Assembly (NCBI GenBank): GCA_018222965.1
Contig: JAAEZH010000005.1
Coordinates: 62,001 to 126,000, forward strand
From: Bacteroidota bacterium
GTDB lineage: Bacteria; Bacteroidota; Bacteroidia; Chitinophagales; Saprospiraceae
Reading direction: 5' to 3'
Length of the DNA stretch: 64,000 nucleotides
This document shows positions 24,628 through 32,867 of this stretch, one piece after another. Position 1 is the stretch's first letter, and each line of letters opens with the position of its first letter. The notes beneath the pieces were generated by a model. It made no database searches, was not told the DNA's origin, and saw only the letters and a list, made by a program, of their open reading frames with translations. Made by a program: the position numbers and the translations under genes.

Positions 24628-25584
24628 ATGCCCGACAGACCAACAGAACTCATTAGAAACCTCATTCGGAATGCCGCCACCGATCAGGCACTCGATGCCC
24701 TTTCCGAATTGGTAAACAATGGCTTCGGCCCTGAGCAGCAGGATGAAGTTTCCCTGCTCTTTGCCAAATATTCTGATTTCAAGATCAAGCTTCGAAAAAA
24801 TCTAATCCAGGATGGTGATGCCGATGTGCAAAAAAATCAAATCAACCTGACCATCCTGAGCATTTGCCGCGAACTGGAACCGCAACTCCCTGAAGAAACA
24901 GAGACCCCAGCCAAAATAGAAAACACCGAACAACCGCTCGATCTTCGATTGAAAAAGCTCGAAAACCAATTGGAAATGATCCATCGGATGCTCGAACGAC
25001 TTACCGACGATGCACTGGACCGTTTTCAACATACCCGCATCTGGCAACAACTCGACGATTTAACCAGAGATCATTTACTGGCTGCAACAGCTATGGAACG
25101 CGATGATTACCTGGAAGATTACTCCATCGTTGTCCTCCAACTTTGCGAAGCACTGGAGAACGAACTCCGCCAAAAAATATTCCGGCCATACCGGGAAGCC
25201 TGGATCAGTGACGGCCGCCAACCCGAAAAAGAATTGTTTTACGATCACAATGTCGGACAGGTAAAAAACCACCTCTATCGGTTCTTGATGGAAGATGGTG
25301 ACCTGAGTCTCAGCCAAATGATTTGGGTATTGCACGACAACCTCAATGAGCATGAAACGATAAACAGAGACACCGAACACTTCCTCCATTTCCTGAAATT
25401 CCTGTTCCATCGCTTCCGAATAAAAAACCTTACCCGGGTCCTAAAAATACTGGAAACACTAAGCAACAATCGCTATGACAGAAAGGCCCGAAGTTTTGTG
25501 TTCTCCAAGGAGGAAGCAGACAACTTCAAACAGATGAGCATTGATTTGTTGTCCATGATTCAAACCACCCGGCAAGTAGATTAA
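24628..25584 (+). CDS. Protein with N-terminal effector-associated domain (EAD11-like)
   Basis: A 318-residue soluble protein. Residues about 1-85 match the pattern I know for effector-associated domain 11: ELIRNLIRN..TDQALDALSELV, then EVSLLFAKYSDFKIKLRKNL, then KNQINLTILSICREL. These small helical adaptor domains occur at the N-termini of bacterial conflict and NLR-like proteins and recruit effectors such as CHAT or TIR. A linker with a short coiled coil (LRLKKLENQLEMIHRMLERL) precedes an alpha-helical C-terminal region (120-318) that I do not recognise; no effector motif is visible. The assignment is from pattern memory and needs a profile search. It stands alone, behind the double palindrome. 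Confidence 0.55.
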   Translation: MPDRPTELIRNLIRNAATDQALDALSELVNNGFGPEQQDEVSLLFAKYSDFKIKLRKNLIQDGDADVQKNQINLTILSICRELEPQLPEETETPAKIENTEQPLDLRLKKLENQLEMIHRMLERLTDDALDRFQHTRIWQQLDDLTRDHLLAATAMERDDYLEDYSIVVLQLCEALENELRQKIFRPYREAWISDGRQPEKELFYDHNVGQVKNHLYRFLMEDGDLSLSQMIWVLHDNLNEHETINRDTEHFLHFLKFLFHRFRIKNLTRVLKILETLSNNRYDRKARSFVFSKEEADNFKQMSIDLLSMIQTTRQVD

Positions 25585-25609
25585 GTGGAATCTCCGACCT
25601 GACATTCCC

Positions 25610-25661
25610 AAAAAACAAAACCGGCAGCCTTGAATCTCTTCAAAACTGCCGGTCCTGTTTT
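25610..25661. terminator. Bidirectional terminator between the EAD-like gene and the MoxR gene
   Basis: ACCGGCAG (25620-25627) pairs with CTGCCGGT (25646-25653). An A-rich run lies left of it, which is a T run on the minus strand, and CCTGTTTT lies to the right. It serves both convergent genes and is stronger for the minus-strand MoxR gene. Confidence 0.8.
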
Positions 25662-25676
25662 CAATCGAATTGCTTC

Positions 25677-26648
25677 CTAAAACAAACTCTCAATTACATG
25701 CTCCTCATTGATGCCCTCCGCTTCTGCTTTAAAGTTTCGCACAATGCGGTGACGTAGTACGTATTTGGCAATCGCCTGTACATCATCAATATCCGGAGAA
25801 TATTTTCCATTTATGGCTGCATGACACTTGGCACCCAGTACCAGATACTGCGATGCCCGCGGACCAGCACCCCAGGAAATATAGTTGTTTACCATGTCTG
25901 TAGCCCGTTCTGTACCCGGACGGGTTTTGGTAGCCAAAGACACCGCATATTCTAATACATTATCGGCAATAGGAATCTTGCGAACCAACTGTTGGAAAGC
26001 AAGGATTTCCTGTCCGGACAATACATGCTTCAGATCATAATTTTTTACGGTAGTTGTTCCTTTAACCACTGAAATCTCCTCGTCATAGGTAGGATAATCC
26101 AACGGGATATTAAACATAAAACGGTCGAGCTGCGCTTCCGGAAGCGGATAAGTACCTTCCTGTTCGATTGGGTTTTGAGTCGCCAATACAAAGAACGGAG
26201 AAGGCAACAGATGCGCCTCACCGGCAACGGTTACCGAGCGTTCCTGCATCGCCTCAAGCAAAGCTGCCTGTGTTTTAGGAGGGGTCCGGTTGATCTCATC
26301 CGCCAGTACAATATTGGAGAAAAGAGGGCCACGGTTGAACTTAAAATGGCGATCCTCGCCAAGTACTTCCGACCCTGTTATATCACTAGGCATAAGGTCT
26401 GGCGTAAACTGAATTCGCTTAAAATCCAGATCCAAAACCTCTGCAATAGTACTTACAAGAAGGGTTTTTGCCAGTCCGGGAACGCCCACCAGCAAACTAT
26501 GTCCGTTTGAGAAGAGTGAAATAATTACACCCTGTACAACTTCGTGTTGTCCTACAATTACTTTTCCGATCTCTTGCTTCAATTCGGTATACGATTTTGC
26601 CATCGCATCTACCGCCTCTACTTCCGAGGAAAATTTGGTCTGTGCCAT
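25677..26648 (-). CDS. MoxR-family AAA+ ATPase
   Basis: A 323-residue cytoplasmic ATPase. Walker A is GVPGLAKT (K61), Walker B is IVLADEIN (D117, E118), the sensor region reads FFVLATQNPIEQEGTYPLPEAQLDRF, and the lid domain is C-terminal. MoxR proteins act as chaperones in the assembly of von Willebrand-domain partners and usually sit upstream of DUF58 and VWA genes. Here no such partner follows, because the gene ends at a terminator, so it is either an orphan or the partner is elsewhere. A TATATTTG box lies on the minus strand at 26694-26701. Confidence 0.93.
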   Translation of the reverse strand: MAQTKFSSEVEAVDAMAKSYTELKQEIGKVIVGQHEVVQGVIISLFSNGHSLLVGVPGLAKTLLVSTIAEVLDLDFKRIQFTPDLMPSDITGSEVLGEDRHFKFNRGPLFSNIVLADEINRTPPKTQAALLEAMQERSVTVAGEAHLLPSPFFVLATQNPIEQEGTYPLPEAQLDRFMFNIPLDYPTYDEEISVVKGTTTVKNYDLKHVLSGQEILAFQQLVRKIPIADNVLEYAVSLATKTRPGTERATDMVNNYISWGAGPRASQYLVLGAKCHAAINGKYSPDIDDVQAIAKYVLRHRIVRNFKAEAEGINEEHVIESLF

Positions 26649-26693
26649 TCGTTTTAGCTGTTTGCAGTCAGGTTATTTGTTCATGAAATGTCC

Positions 26694-26701
26694 CAAATAT
26701 A
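26694..26701 (-). promoter_or_regulatory. -7 box (TATATTTG) of the MoxR gene
   Basis: The minus-strand octamer matches TAnnTTTG and lies 45 bases before the ATG at 26648. No confident -33 element is visible. Confidence 0.45.
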
Positions 26702-26771
26702 CTCAAACCTCTTAACTATTGGTTTATTGCCTGAGGGCATGGGATAATAGGTTGTTTTTTTGCTCAACAGT

Positions 26772-27449
26772 TTACCGACAAGGCCACACCGCTTCCGAAA
26801 TCGGGCTCCCTGTTCCCGGAAAAGAATAATGCCACCATTCTGTGCGGATCGACTGAAACCCCTGTTCAAGCATAGCTTCCCGTAAGACAGTGCGGCGTTC
26901 CAAAATGGCCGCAGGGAGATCCATATACTCCGGCCAGGCTTTTTTACCAAAAAAGTCATAAGCAGTGCCCATGTCAAGCTCGTTACCAGCCGGGTCTGTA
27001 AGGGTCAGATCAACGGCCGTTCCCCGATTGTGCATACTCCCTTTATTGGGATCTGAAACGTAGCGCTTGTCGGGCGTGGTTTCCCACATGAGCCATTGTA
27101 CATCCAACGGACGGTAGCAATCAAAAACCATCAAGCCGTATCCTTTTTCTTCCAGCTTCTCTCCAACTTTGATCAAAGCAGAAGCTACCGCATTGCGCAA
27201 AAGACAACGTCCACAGGGATATAATACCTTTCCGGTAAAATTGTTTGCCGTCGCATAACGAATGTCCTGTTTTATGAAAGGTGCTTTTTGGGACAGATCT
27301 GTCCAGCCGGTCATATCAAAGTCGGAGACGGGTTCCTGAAATACAGCATCAGGCAGCGGCTGAGCAGGATCCACCGTTGTTACTTTCGGATTTCCGGCCT
27401 GGCCACAGGCAAGTCCCAAAAGGATTGCCCCCAAAACAATTAAGCGCAT
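26772..27449 (-). CDS. VanX/DdpX-type D-alanyl-D-alanine dipeptidase, lipoprotein
   Basis: A 225-residue M15D zinc dipeptidase that would hydrolyse D-Ala-D-Ala. The zinc ligands and base are in place and correctly spaced: H140 and D147 in SMHNRGTAVDL, and E204 and H207 in TEWWHY, with the FDCYRP segment upstream. A lipobox (LLGLAC, C15) puts it in the periplasm on a lipid anchor, where it would act in peptidoglycan turnover or D-Ala-D-Ala use. Its outside location and the absence of vanH or vanA neighbours argue against a vancomycin-resistance role. It is upstream of, and codirectional with, the MoxR gene but separated by 123 bases containing that gene's own promoter box. Confidence 0.88.
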   Translation of the reverse strand: MRLIVLGAILLGLACGQAGNPKVTTVDPAQPLPDAVFQEPVSDFDMTGWTDLSQKAPFIKQDIRYATANNFTGKVLYPCGRCLLRNAVASALIKVGEKLEEKGYGLMVFDCYRPLDVQWLMWETTPDKRYVSDPNKGSMHNRGTAVDLTLTDPAGNELDMGTAYDFFGKKAWPEYMDLPAAILERRTVLREAMLEQGFQSIRTEWWHYSFPGTGSPISEAVWPCR

Positions 27450-27535
27450 GTGGTCATTTTTTGCCCAAGATACTGTAAATCATTCCTGGCTGTCAATACT
27501 ACTACTGTAATCCCTGATTGTTTGTTGCAATGGTA

Positions 27536-27564
27536 TTTGCCTAAGTCGAATTTACCTACTTTTG
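27536..27564 (+). promoter_or_regulatory. Promoter of the GT39 gene
   Basis: TTTG (27536-27539), 17 bases, then TACTTTTG (27557-27564), followed 19 bases later by the ATG. The spacing is slightly short compared with the usual 19-20 bases. Confidence 0.45.
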
Positions 27565-27583
27565 CCCTCGATTTCCTAACCAC

Positions 27584-29197
27584 ATGGAGCCTACAAAAAT
27601 CACCCGCGTCGAAAAGTACCTCTGGATCCTCAGCATGCTGATGGTGATCCCGGCACTTCTCGTCAATTTGGGCATGATGCCTTTTATTGATGACGAGGCT
27701 ATTCGGGCACTGGTAGCATACGAAATGGACCTCAGCGGCAATTACATCGCACCTACCCTCAATGGCGCCCCTTATCTAAATAAACCGCCGCTCTACAACT
27801 GGATATTGCTCGCCTTTTTTCATCTTTTTGGGTCTTTCGACGAATTTGCTTCCCGCTTTGCGACGGTCGTTTCATCTATTGGCTTCGCCCTGAGTATTTT
27901 CGTGGTTTATCGAAAATGGCTGGGCACGCGCGTGGCAGCCCTATCGGCCTTTTTCTTCCTCACTTGCGGACGCATTTTGCTCTATGACAGCCTGCTTGGA
28001 CTCATCGATGTCACCTACAGTTGGGTAACCTTCATGAGCATTTATGCGGTGTTTTATTATTACAAAAAGGAACAGTGGTATAAACTCTTTTTCATCAGTT
28101 ATTCTTTGGCTGCCGCCGGATTTCTAATGAAAGGATTGCCCTCTGTCGTATTTCAGGGCAGCACCTTGTTGGTTTTCTTTATCTGGAAACGGGACTGGAA
28201 ACGCTTTTTCAGCATCCAGCACATTCTGGGCGGGCTATTATTCCTGGCCTTGCTGAGCATCTATTATTATTTATATAGCTTAGAACGTCCGCTCGATGAT
28301 GTCCTGCTAAACATCTTCAACGAATCCACCAAACGTACAGCCACCGAATACGGGATCGGCAAAACCATACTCCATTTCTTCACCTTCCCCTTTGAAATGG
28401 TCTATCACTTTCTGCCCTGGTCCCTGCTCAGCATTATCTTCCTTTCCCGGCGCACCTGGGCTAGAATCAGACAACACGAATTTTTGCAGTTTCTGCTCTT
28501 TATGTTTCTGGCCAACATACTGCCCTACTGGATATCCGTTGAGGTTTACCCAAGATATATCCTCATGCTGGTGCCGATGTTCTTCGGAATAACAGCTTAC
28601 CTGTATCAGGAATACGGTCCCAAAGAAGGTCCGTTTAAGCGTATCATTGAAGGCATACTACTTCTCTTTATGCTCCTTTTGACATTCGGCGCAAGCCTGC
28701 CCTTCTGGTATAAAGACATTCCGGCTGTTTCTTATACAATGCTAAAAGGAGGCTTTTTACTTGCAGCAATGATTGCCTTGTGCGTGTTGTATGTTAAATT
28801 TCGCCCGGCGAGGCTATCGGTTGTAATTCTGGCTTTACTGGTCGGACGACTGGGCTTCAACTGGTTTGTTCTCCCGGACCGACTGGCTAATGACTGGGGC
28901 CAAACTTGCAAGGAATCTACCATTGAGGCACTGAGCCAGGTTGACACCCCGCCAATCATTTATGAAAGCACCGGATTCCAGCCAACCAATTCGTTTTACG
29001 CAACAGTGACCGCTGAAGCATTTATCTATCGGGAATTTCCGCCTATCGACTCCGGTGCCCTGATCATTTTTGATCCACGGGCCTATGTCGATATTAAATA
29101 CGAGGAAATTGATCGCATTTATCTGCGTTATAAGAAGCGCGAGCAGATACTCGCACGTTTCCTAGGGTACAATGCTTTACGGGAGGACCTGGACTAA
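27584..29197 (+). CDS. GT39/ArnT-type membrane glycosyltransferase
   Basis: A 537-residue polytopic GT-C enzyme. The first periplasmic loop carries the family signature: the acidic pair in PFIDDEAIRALVAYEM and then NGAPYLNKPPLYNW, as in dolichyl-phosphate-mannose mannosyltransferases and ArnT. About ten to eleven membrane helices follow, then a soluble C-terminal domain of about 80 residues. Such enzymes move a sugar from a polyprenyl-phosphate carrier to a protein or lipid on the periplasmic side. The GT2 polyprenyl-phosphate glycosyltransferase directly downstream (45 bases) would supply that donor, so the two form a plausible pathway pair. The sugar and acceptor are not evident. Confidence 0.85.
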   Translation: MEPTKITRVEKYLWILSMLMVIPALLVNLGMMPFIDDEAIRALVAYEMDLSGNYIAPTLNGAPYLNKPPLYNWILLAFFHLFGSFDEFASRFATVVSSIGFALSIFVVYRKWLGTRVAALSAFFFLTCGRILLYDSLLGLIDVTYSWVTFMSIYAVFYYYKKEQWYKLFFISYSLAAAGFLMKGLPSVVFQGSTLLVFFIWKRDWKRFFSIQHILGGLLFLALLSIYYYLYSLERPLDDVLLNIFNESTKRTATEYGIGKTILHFFTFPFEMVYHFLPWSLLSIIFLSRRTWARIRQHEFLQFLLFMFLANILPYWISVEVYPRYILMLVPMFFGITAYLYQEYGPKEGPFKRIIEGILLLFMLLLTFGASLPFWYKDIPAVSYTMLKGGFLLAAMIALCVLYVKFRPARLSVVILALLVGRLGFNWFVLPDRLANDWGQTCKESTIEALSQVDTPPIIYESTGFQPTNSFYATVTAEAFIYREFPPIDSGALIIFDPRAYVDIKYEEIDRIYLRYKKREQILARFLGYNALREDLD

Positions 29198-29217
29198 TCC
29201 GCTTTCCGTAAAAACCA

Positions 29218-29225
29218 TACCTTTG
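29218..29225 (+). promoter_or_regulatory. Possible -7 box (TACCTTTG) of the GT2 gene
   Basis: A perfect TAnnTTTG match 17 bases before the ATG at 29243. It suggests that the GT2 gene can also be transcribed separately from the GT39 gene. Confidence 0.5.
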
Positions 29226-29242
29226 CGTCAAATTTGCGATCC

Positions 29243-30208
29243 ATGCAGAAAAAGTTATCCGTAGTAGTCTGTGTATATAATGAAGAAGACAACGTTCGTC
29301 CGCTGATTGAGCAGATCACGGAGGCACTTGAAGGCTTCAATTATGAGATCATTTATGTGGATGATGGCTCTACAGACAATACCATTAAAAACCTGCGAGC
29401 AATTCCGCATCCTCATCTGAAAATCATTGAGTTTCGGAAGAACTATGGCCAAAGCCTCGCGCTGATGGCAGGCATTGATTTTGCCAGCGGTGATTACATC
29501 GTCACCATGGACGGAGATTTGCAAAATGACCCGGCCGACATTCCGGAAATGCTAAAAATGATTGAAACCGGCGATGCTGACATCATTGCAGGCATTCGCA
29601 ACAAGCGGAAAGATGGTTTCATTCTGCGCAAACTGCCGAGTCTGATTGCAAACTGGATCATCCGGAAAACATCCGGCGTTAAGATGAAAGACTACGGCTG
29701 TGCATTGAAAATATTTAGAGCCGAAATGGCTAAAGACCTTGGCCTTTACGGCGAATTGCACCGCTTCATTCCGGTACTTGCCTCCCTCGAAGGGGCTAAG
29801 ATCGATCAGATGAAAGTACGGCACCACGCCCGCAAATTCGGACAATCCAAATATGGGCTCAACCGCACTTTTAAGGTAATCAGCGACCTTTTGTTGATGC
29901 TCTTTTTTAAAAAGTACATGCAAAAGCCCATGCACCTTTTTGGCAATCTCGGTGTAGCTCTTTTTGGTGTGGGTGCTTTGATCAACCTCTATTTAGTGGG
30001 ACTAAAACTGGCCGGGCAGGACATCTGGGGTAAACCACTCCTCCTCCTGGGGCTTATGCTCGTCATTGGAGGCATCCAGTTTATCACCATCGGGATTATC
30101 GTAGAAATCCAGATGCGCACCTACTTTGAATCGCAAAACAAGCGTCCGTATCAGGTTCGTCGCATTATTGAACCTGGCAGAGAAAAGGTTGAATTCGTAA
30201 AGGGATAG
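29243..30208 (+). CDS. GT2 polyprenyl-phosphate glycosyltransferase (DPM1/GtrB-like)
   Basis: A 321-residue enzyme. The ATG at 29243 is preferred to an upstream TTG. The GT-A domain has VVVCVYNEEDNV at the start, the nucleotide-binding IIYVDDGSTDNT, and the metal-binding and catalytic MDGDLQNDP. Two C-terminal transmembrane helices (FGNLGVALFGVGALINLYLV and LLLGLMLVIGGIQFITIGII) are typical of GtrB/ArnC-type enzymes, which put a sugar onto undecaprenyl phosphate on the cytoplasmic face. The upstream GT39 protein is the natural user of the product. Confidence 0.9.
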   Translation: MQKKLSVVVCVYNEEDNVRPLIEQITEALEGFNYEIIYVDDGSTDNTIKNLRAIPHPHLKIIEFRKNYGQSLALMAGIDFASGDYIVTMDGDLQNDPADIPEMLKMIETGDADIIAGIRNKRKDGFILRKLPSLIANWIIRKTSGVKMKDYGCALKIFRAEMAKDLGLYGELHRFIPVLASLEGAKIDQMKVRHHARKFGQSKYGLNRTFKVISDLLLMLFFKKYMQKPMHLFGNLGVALFGVGALINLYLVGLKLAGQDIWGKPLLLLGLMLVIGGIQFITIGIIVEIQMRTYFESQNKRPYQVRRIIEPGREKVEFVKG

Positions 30209-30211
30209 GAT

Positions 30212-30251
30212 AAAAAAGGGGCCGGCACCATCAATTGATGACCACCGGCCC
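30212..30251 (-). terminator. Terminator of the minus-strand outer-membrane protein gene
   Basis: GGGCCGG (30219-30225) pairs with CCGGCCC (30245-30251), and read on the minus strand it is followed by a six-T run. It lies about 140 bases past the stop at 30394. It could also act as a weak hairpin for the GT2 gene. Confidence 0.6.
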
Positions 30252-30393
30252 GGAACCAATCCTAATTAGTCAGGATATACTCCAACTGTCTCCTGAGGGG
30301 GGCAATTTGAGATATCCAATGCCTTTGAAATGTATTGGTTAGGTATATCCTTGAAATACGGTTTAACCTTTCAAAAGTTCAGTTGGAACTGTA

Positions 30394-31542
30394 TTAATTT
30401 TCATCCACATCGTCCCACTCCATTACATCGTGGGATTCCATATCACTTTTTCCGCCAAAACGGTAAGCAAAATTGAAATTGATCAGGTAATCTGCGAAGG
30501 CAGCATCACCGTGTCTGTATTCACCAGTCTCTGCTGTTCTTTCCTTATCCTGATAACTTTGAGTGCGATTTCTCACAAGTGCCACCGGCACCGTCAGGCT
30601 CAGGCTGTATCGCGGACGATCAAAGCTAATGCCCGGCTCTACGGATACTGCATAGCCCGGACGGCGGTAGCCCGCACTACCTCCTACGAGGTCTTGTGCA
30701 GGTACGCCTTCCAGACGTCCTCCCAAATAAGCGCTCAGGCTGTGAAAGTTGGTACTGTAGAATGCTCCCAACCTGGCTGCATATTGATCCGGGCAGGAAA
30801 ACTCGCTGGTACCGCGACGGGTAAGAACGCCATTGGTTTCCTGGAAGTTAAACAGGTAAAATAAACTCGCATTTAGTATTAGTGATTCTGATAGCTGCTG
30901 GTATCCGGAGAAATTCACCGTAAGACCGGTGCCTCCATCTCCCGGCTGAATGGATTGATCTACAACCGCTTCGATATCTTCATCTCGATTTTCTCCCTGA
31001 TTGTAGAAGGTATCGGTATAATCGTATTTGCCACTAGGCAGTTTTACGCCCAGTGCCAAAGAGTAATTAAATTTGGAGTGCTTCATCGGATCAAACAGCC
31101 AAAACCCCAACTCCAGACGAATGTCGGAGAGACCATAAGCCGTTGTCGTGTGCCGCTCGCCCAATCCGTTTGGCGGATTGCCTCCATGCTCATACATGGA
31201 AGAGCGAGAGTGATATACAAAAGGGATCACAGCACCAGCATACAGTCTGTCGGTAATGCCGTAATTTAATTGCAGATCCAGGAAAGCGGAGTGGTTGACC
31301 ACTTCGGTGCCTTCTTCAATACGGTGATGTTCTTCTTCAGATCCCCGAAAGTGGCGGAAAGACTTGAAGTAGCGCAAGCCGGTACCCGCCTGAAATTCGC
31401 CCGAAGATAAATTCGCCGAAAGGCCGGCACCACAAGAAGCAGTACCACGGATGGCTACACAACCCTGAGCATCAGACTGAAGAGGAATCAATACAATAAA
31501 AGCAAAGAAGCTTAACAGACAAGTAAAATTTCGAATGTGCAT
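30394..31542 (-). CDS. Predicted outer-membrane beta-barrel protein
   Basis: A 382-residue protein with a signal peptide ending at SDAQ. Alternating strands rich in aromatic residues (DLQLNYGITDRLYAGAVIPF, SKFNYSLALGVKLPSGKYDY, RYSLSLTVPVALV) resemble transporter or phenol-degradation MetA-like barrels. Its last strand, NFNFAYRFGG, is followed by an unusual acidic tail with a DVMEWDDVDEN end. Two early Cys (CVAIRGTASCGAG) could form a disulfide at the mature N-terminus. Substrate unknown. It is monocistronic. Confidence 0.65.
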   Translation of the reverse strand: MHIRNFTCLLSFFAFIVLIPLQSDAQGCVAIRGTASCGAGLSANLSSGEFQAGTGLRYFKSFRHFRGSEEEHHRIEEGTEVVNHSAFLDLQLNYGITDRLYAGAVIPFVYHSRSSMYEHGGNPPNGLGERHTTTAYGLSDIRLELGFWLFDPMKHSKFNYSLALGVKLPSGKYDYTDTFYNQGENRDEDIEAVVDQSIQPGDGGTGLTVNFSGYQQLSESLILNASLFYLFNFQETNGVLTRRGTSEFSCPDQYAARLGAFYSTNFHSLSAYLGGRLEGVPAQDLVGGSAGYRRPGYAVSVEPGISFDRPRYSLSLTVPVALVRNRTQSYQDKERTAETGEYRHGDAAFADYLINFNFAYRFGGKSDMESHDVMEWDDVDEN

Positions 31543-31726
31543 GGAGATTATAATTTTTCAATGGGAATTAATTTGCTTATCCGGACTGATTCCAAATAAA
31601 AGTATTTAGCTTTCGCTGAATGAAAATGCCTCTTATGCAAACCGGTAGAAAAAATTTGTAAACTCAAACATCAACTTGACCAGCGGTCAAATCCCCATTC
31701 ACACAACAAAACCGTGTATTAACACA

Positions 31727-32848
31727 ATGCGAATTCTGCTTATAGAGCCATTTTTTACCGGAAGCCATCAACAATGGGCGGAAGGACTAAAAGCATTTAG
31801 CGGGCACCAAATCGACCTGCTGACCCTGCCGGGCAGGCACTGGAAATGGCGCATGTTTGGAGGCGCTGTAAGTTTGGCCGAAAAGGCGATTCTGAGCGAA
31901 CACAAATACGACCTCTTCCTGGTATCCGACATGCTCGACCTCTGTACCTTTCTCGCTCTCTGGCAAAAATCGGGGAAAATGGTCCCACGCATAGCCATGT
32001 ATTTCCACGAAAATCAAATCACTTATCCCTGGTCGCCCGACGATCAAATAGTGGAGCGCAATGAGCAGTACGGATTTATTAATTATACCTCAGCCCTTGC
32101 CGCAGATGTACTTTTCTTTAATTCCGATTTTCATCGAATGGATTTCCTGAAATCACTCCCCGCCTTCCTCCGCAAATACCCGGATTACAAGGGATTGAAA
32201 AACATTCCGAAAATTGAAGCAAAAGCCAAAACCCTGCACCTGGGTATGGACCTACGAAAGTTGGATGTGGAAGAAAAACCACAACGAAACGGCAGTCCGG
32301 TACTGCTTTGGAATTGCCGCTGGGAATACGACAAAGATCCGGAGACATTCTTCAGACTATGCTTCAGACTGGTAGAAGCCGACGTCGATTTTCGACTGAT
32401 CGTACTCGGCGAAACATACAGCAAACAGCCCGCGATCTTTGAAAGTGCCCGAGCCCGATTGCGAGAACGCATCCTGCATTGGGGGTATGCCCCTTCCCGA
32501 AAAGAATATGCCCAACTCCTGTGGCATGCCGACATCCTGCCGCTGACCAGCAGGCAGGACTTTTTCGGAGGAAGTACGGTCGAAGCAATCTACTGCGGAG
32601 CTTACCCCATCCTCCCCAATCGATTGGCTTTTCCGGAACACCTGCCAACCGGAAGCAAGGAAAACCATTTATACGAAGCCGAAGATCAGCTTTTTGAAAA
32701 GACCCTGGATGCCTGTGAGAACATCGACCACATTCGAAAAACGGATGTAAAAGCAGACCTTCGCAAAGCCGTAAAAAAGTACGACTGGAGGGAGATCATT
32801 AAACACTATGACCGGGTTTTCTCAGAAAGCTTACCTTTGCGCAAATAG
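31727..32848 (+). CDS. tRNA-queuosine alpha-mannosyltransferase-like enzyme (DUF3524/GTDC1 type)
   Basis: A 373-residue GT-B enzyme. The start at 31727 is chosen because MRILLIEPFFTGSHQQWAEG is the typical family N-terminus; upstream in-frame sequence is spacer. Further family signatures are LTLPGRHWKWRM, MYFHENQITYPW, FGFINYTSALAADVLFFNS (read here as YGFINYTS), LLWNCRWEYDKDPETF, and the nucleotide-sugar site SRQDFFGGSTVEAIYCG. Animal homologues mannosylate queuosine at the wobble base of tRNA-Asp; for the bacterial proteins the same reaction is inferred only. An alpha/beta hydrolase gene follows 19 bases downstream but has its own TACCTTTG box inside the end of this gene. Confidence 0.82.
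   Translation: MRILLIEPFFTGSHQQWAEGLKAFSGHQIDLLTLPGRHWKWRMFGGAVSLAEKAILSEHKYDLFLVSDMLDLCTFLALWQKSGKMVPRIAMYFHENQITYPWSPDDQIVERNEQYGFINYTSALAADVLFFNSDFHRMDFLKSLPAFLRKYPDYKGLKNIPKIEAKAKTLHLGMDLRKLDVEEKPQRNGSPVLLWNCRWEYDKDPETFFRLCFRLVEADVDFRLIVLGETYSKQPAIFESARARLRERILHWGYAPSRKEYAQLLWHADILPLTSRQDFFGGSTVEAIYCGAYPILPNRLAFPEHLPTGSKENHLYEAEDQLFEKTLDACENIDHIRKTDVKADLRKAVKKYDWREIIKHYDRVFSESLPLRK
32832..32839 (+). promoter_or_regulatory. -7 box (TACCTTTG) of the alpha/beta hydrolase gene
   Basis: A perfect TAnnTTTG match within the last codons of the upstream glycosyltransferase gene, 28 bases before the ATG at 32868. Confidence 0.5.
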
Positions 32849-32867
32849 GAATTACCGACAAGACAAC

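Noticed and set aside
26772-27449. Vancomycin-resistance gene (vanX) of a resistance cluster
   Set aside because: It is a predicted lipoprotein without vanH/vanA/vanS neighbours, so a cell-wall turnover role is more likely.
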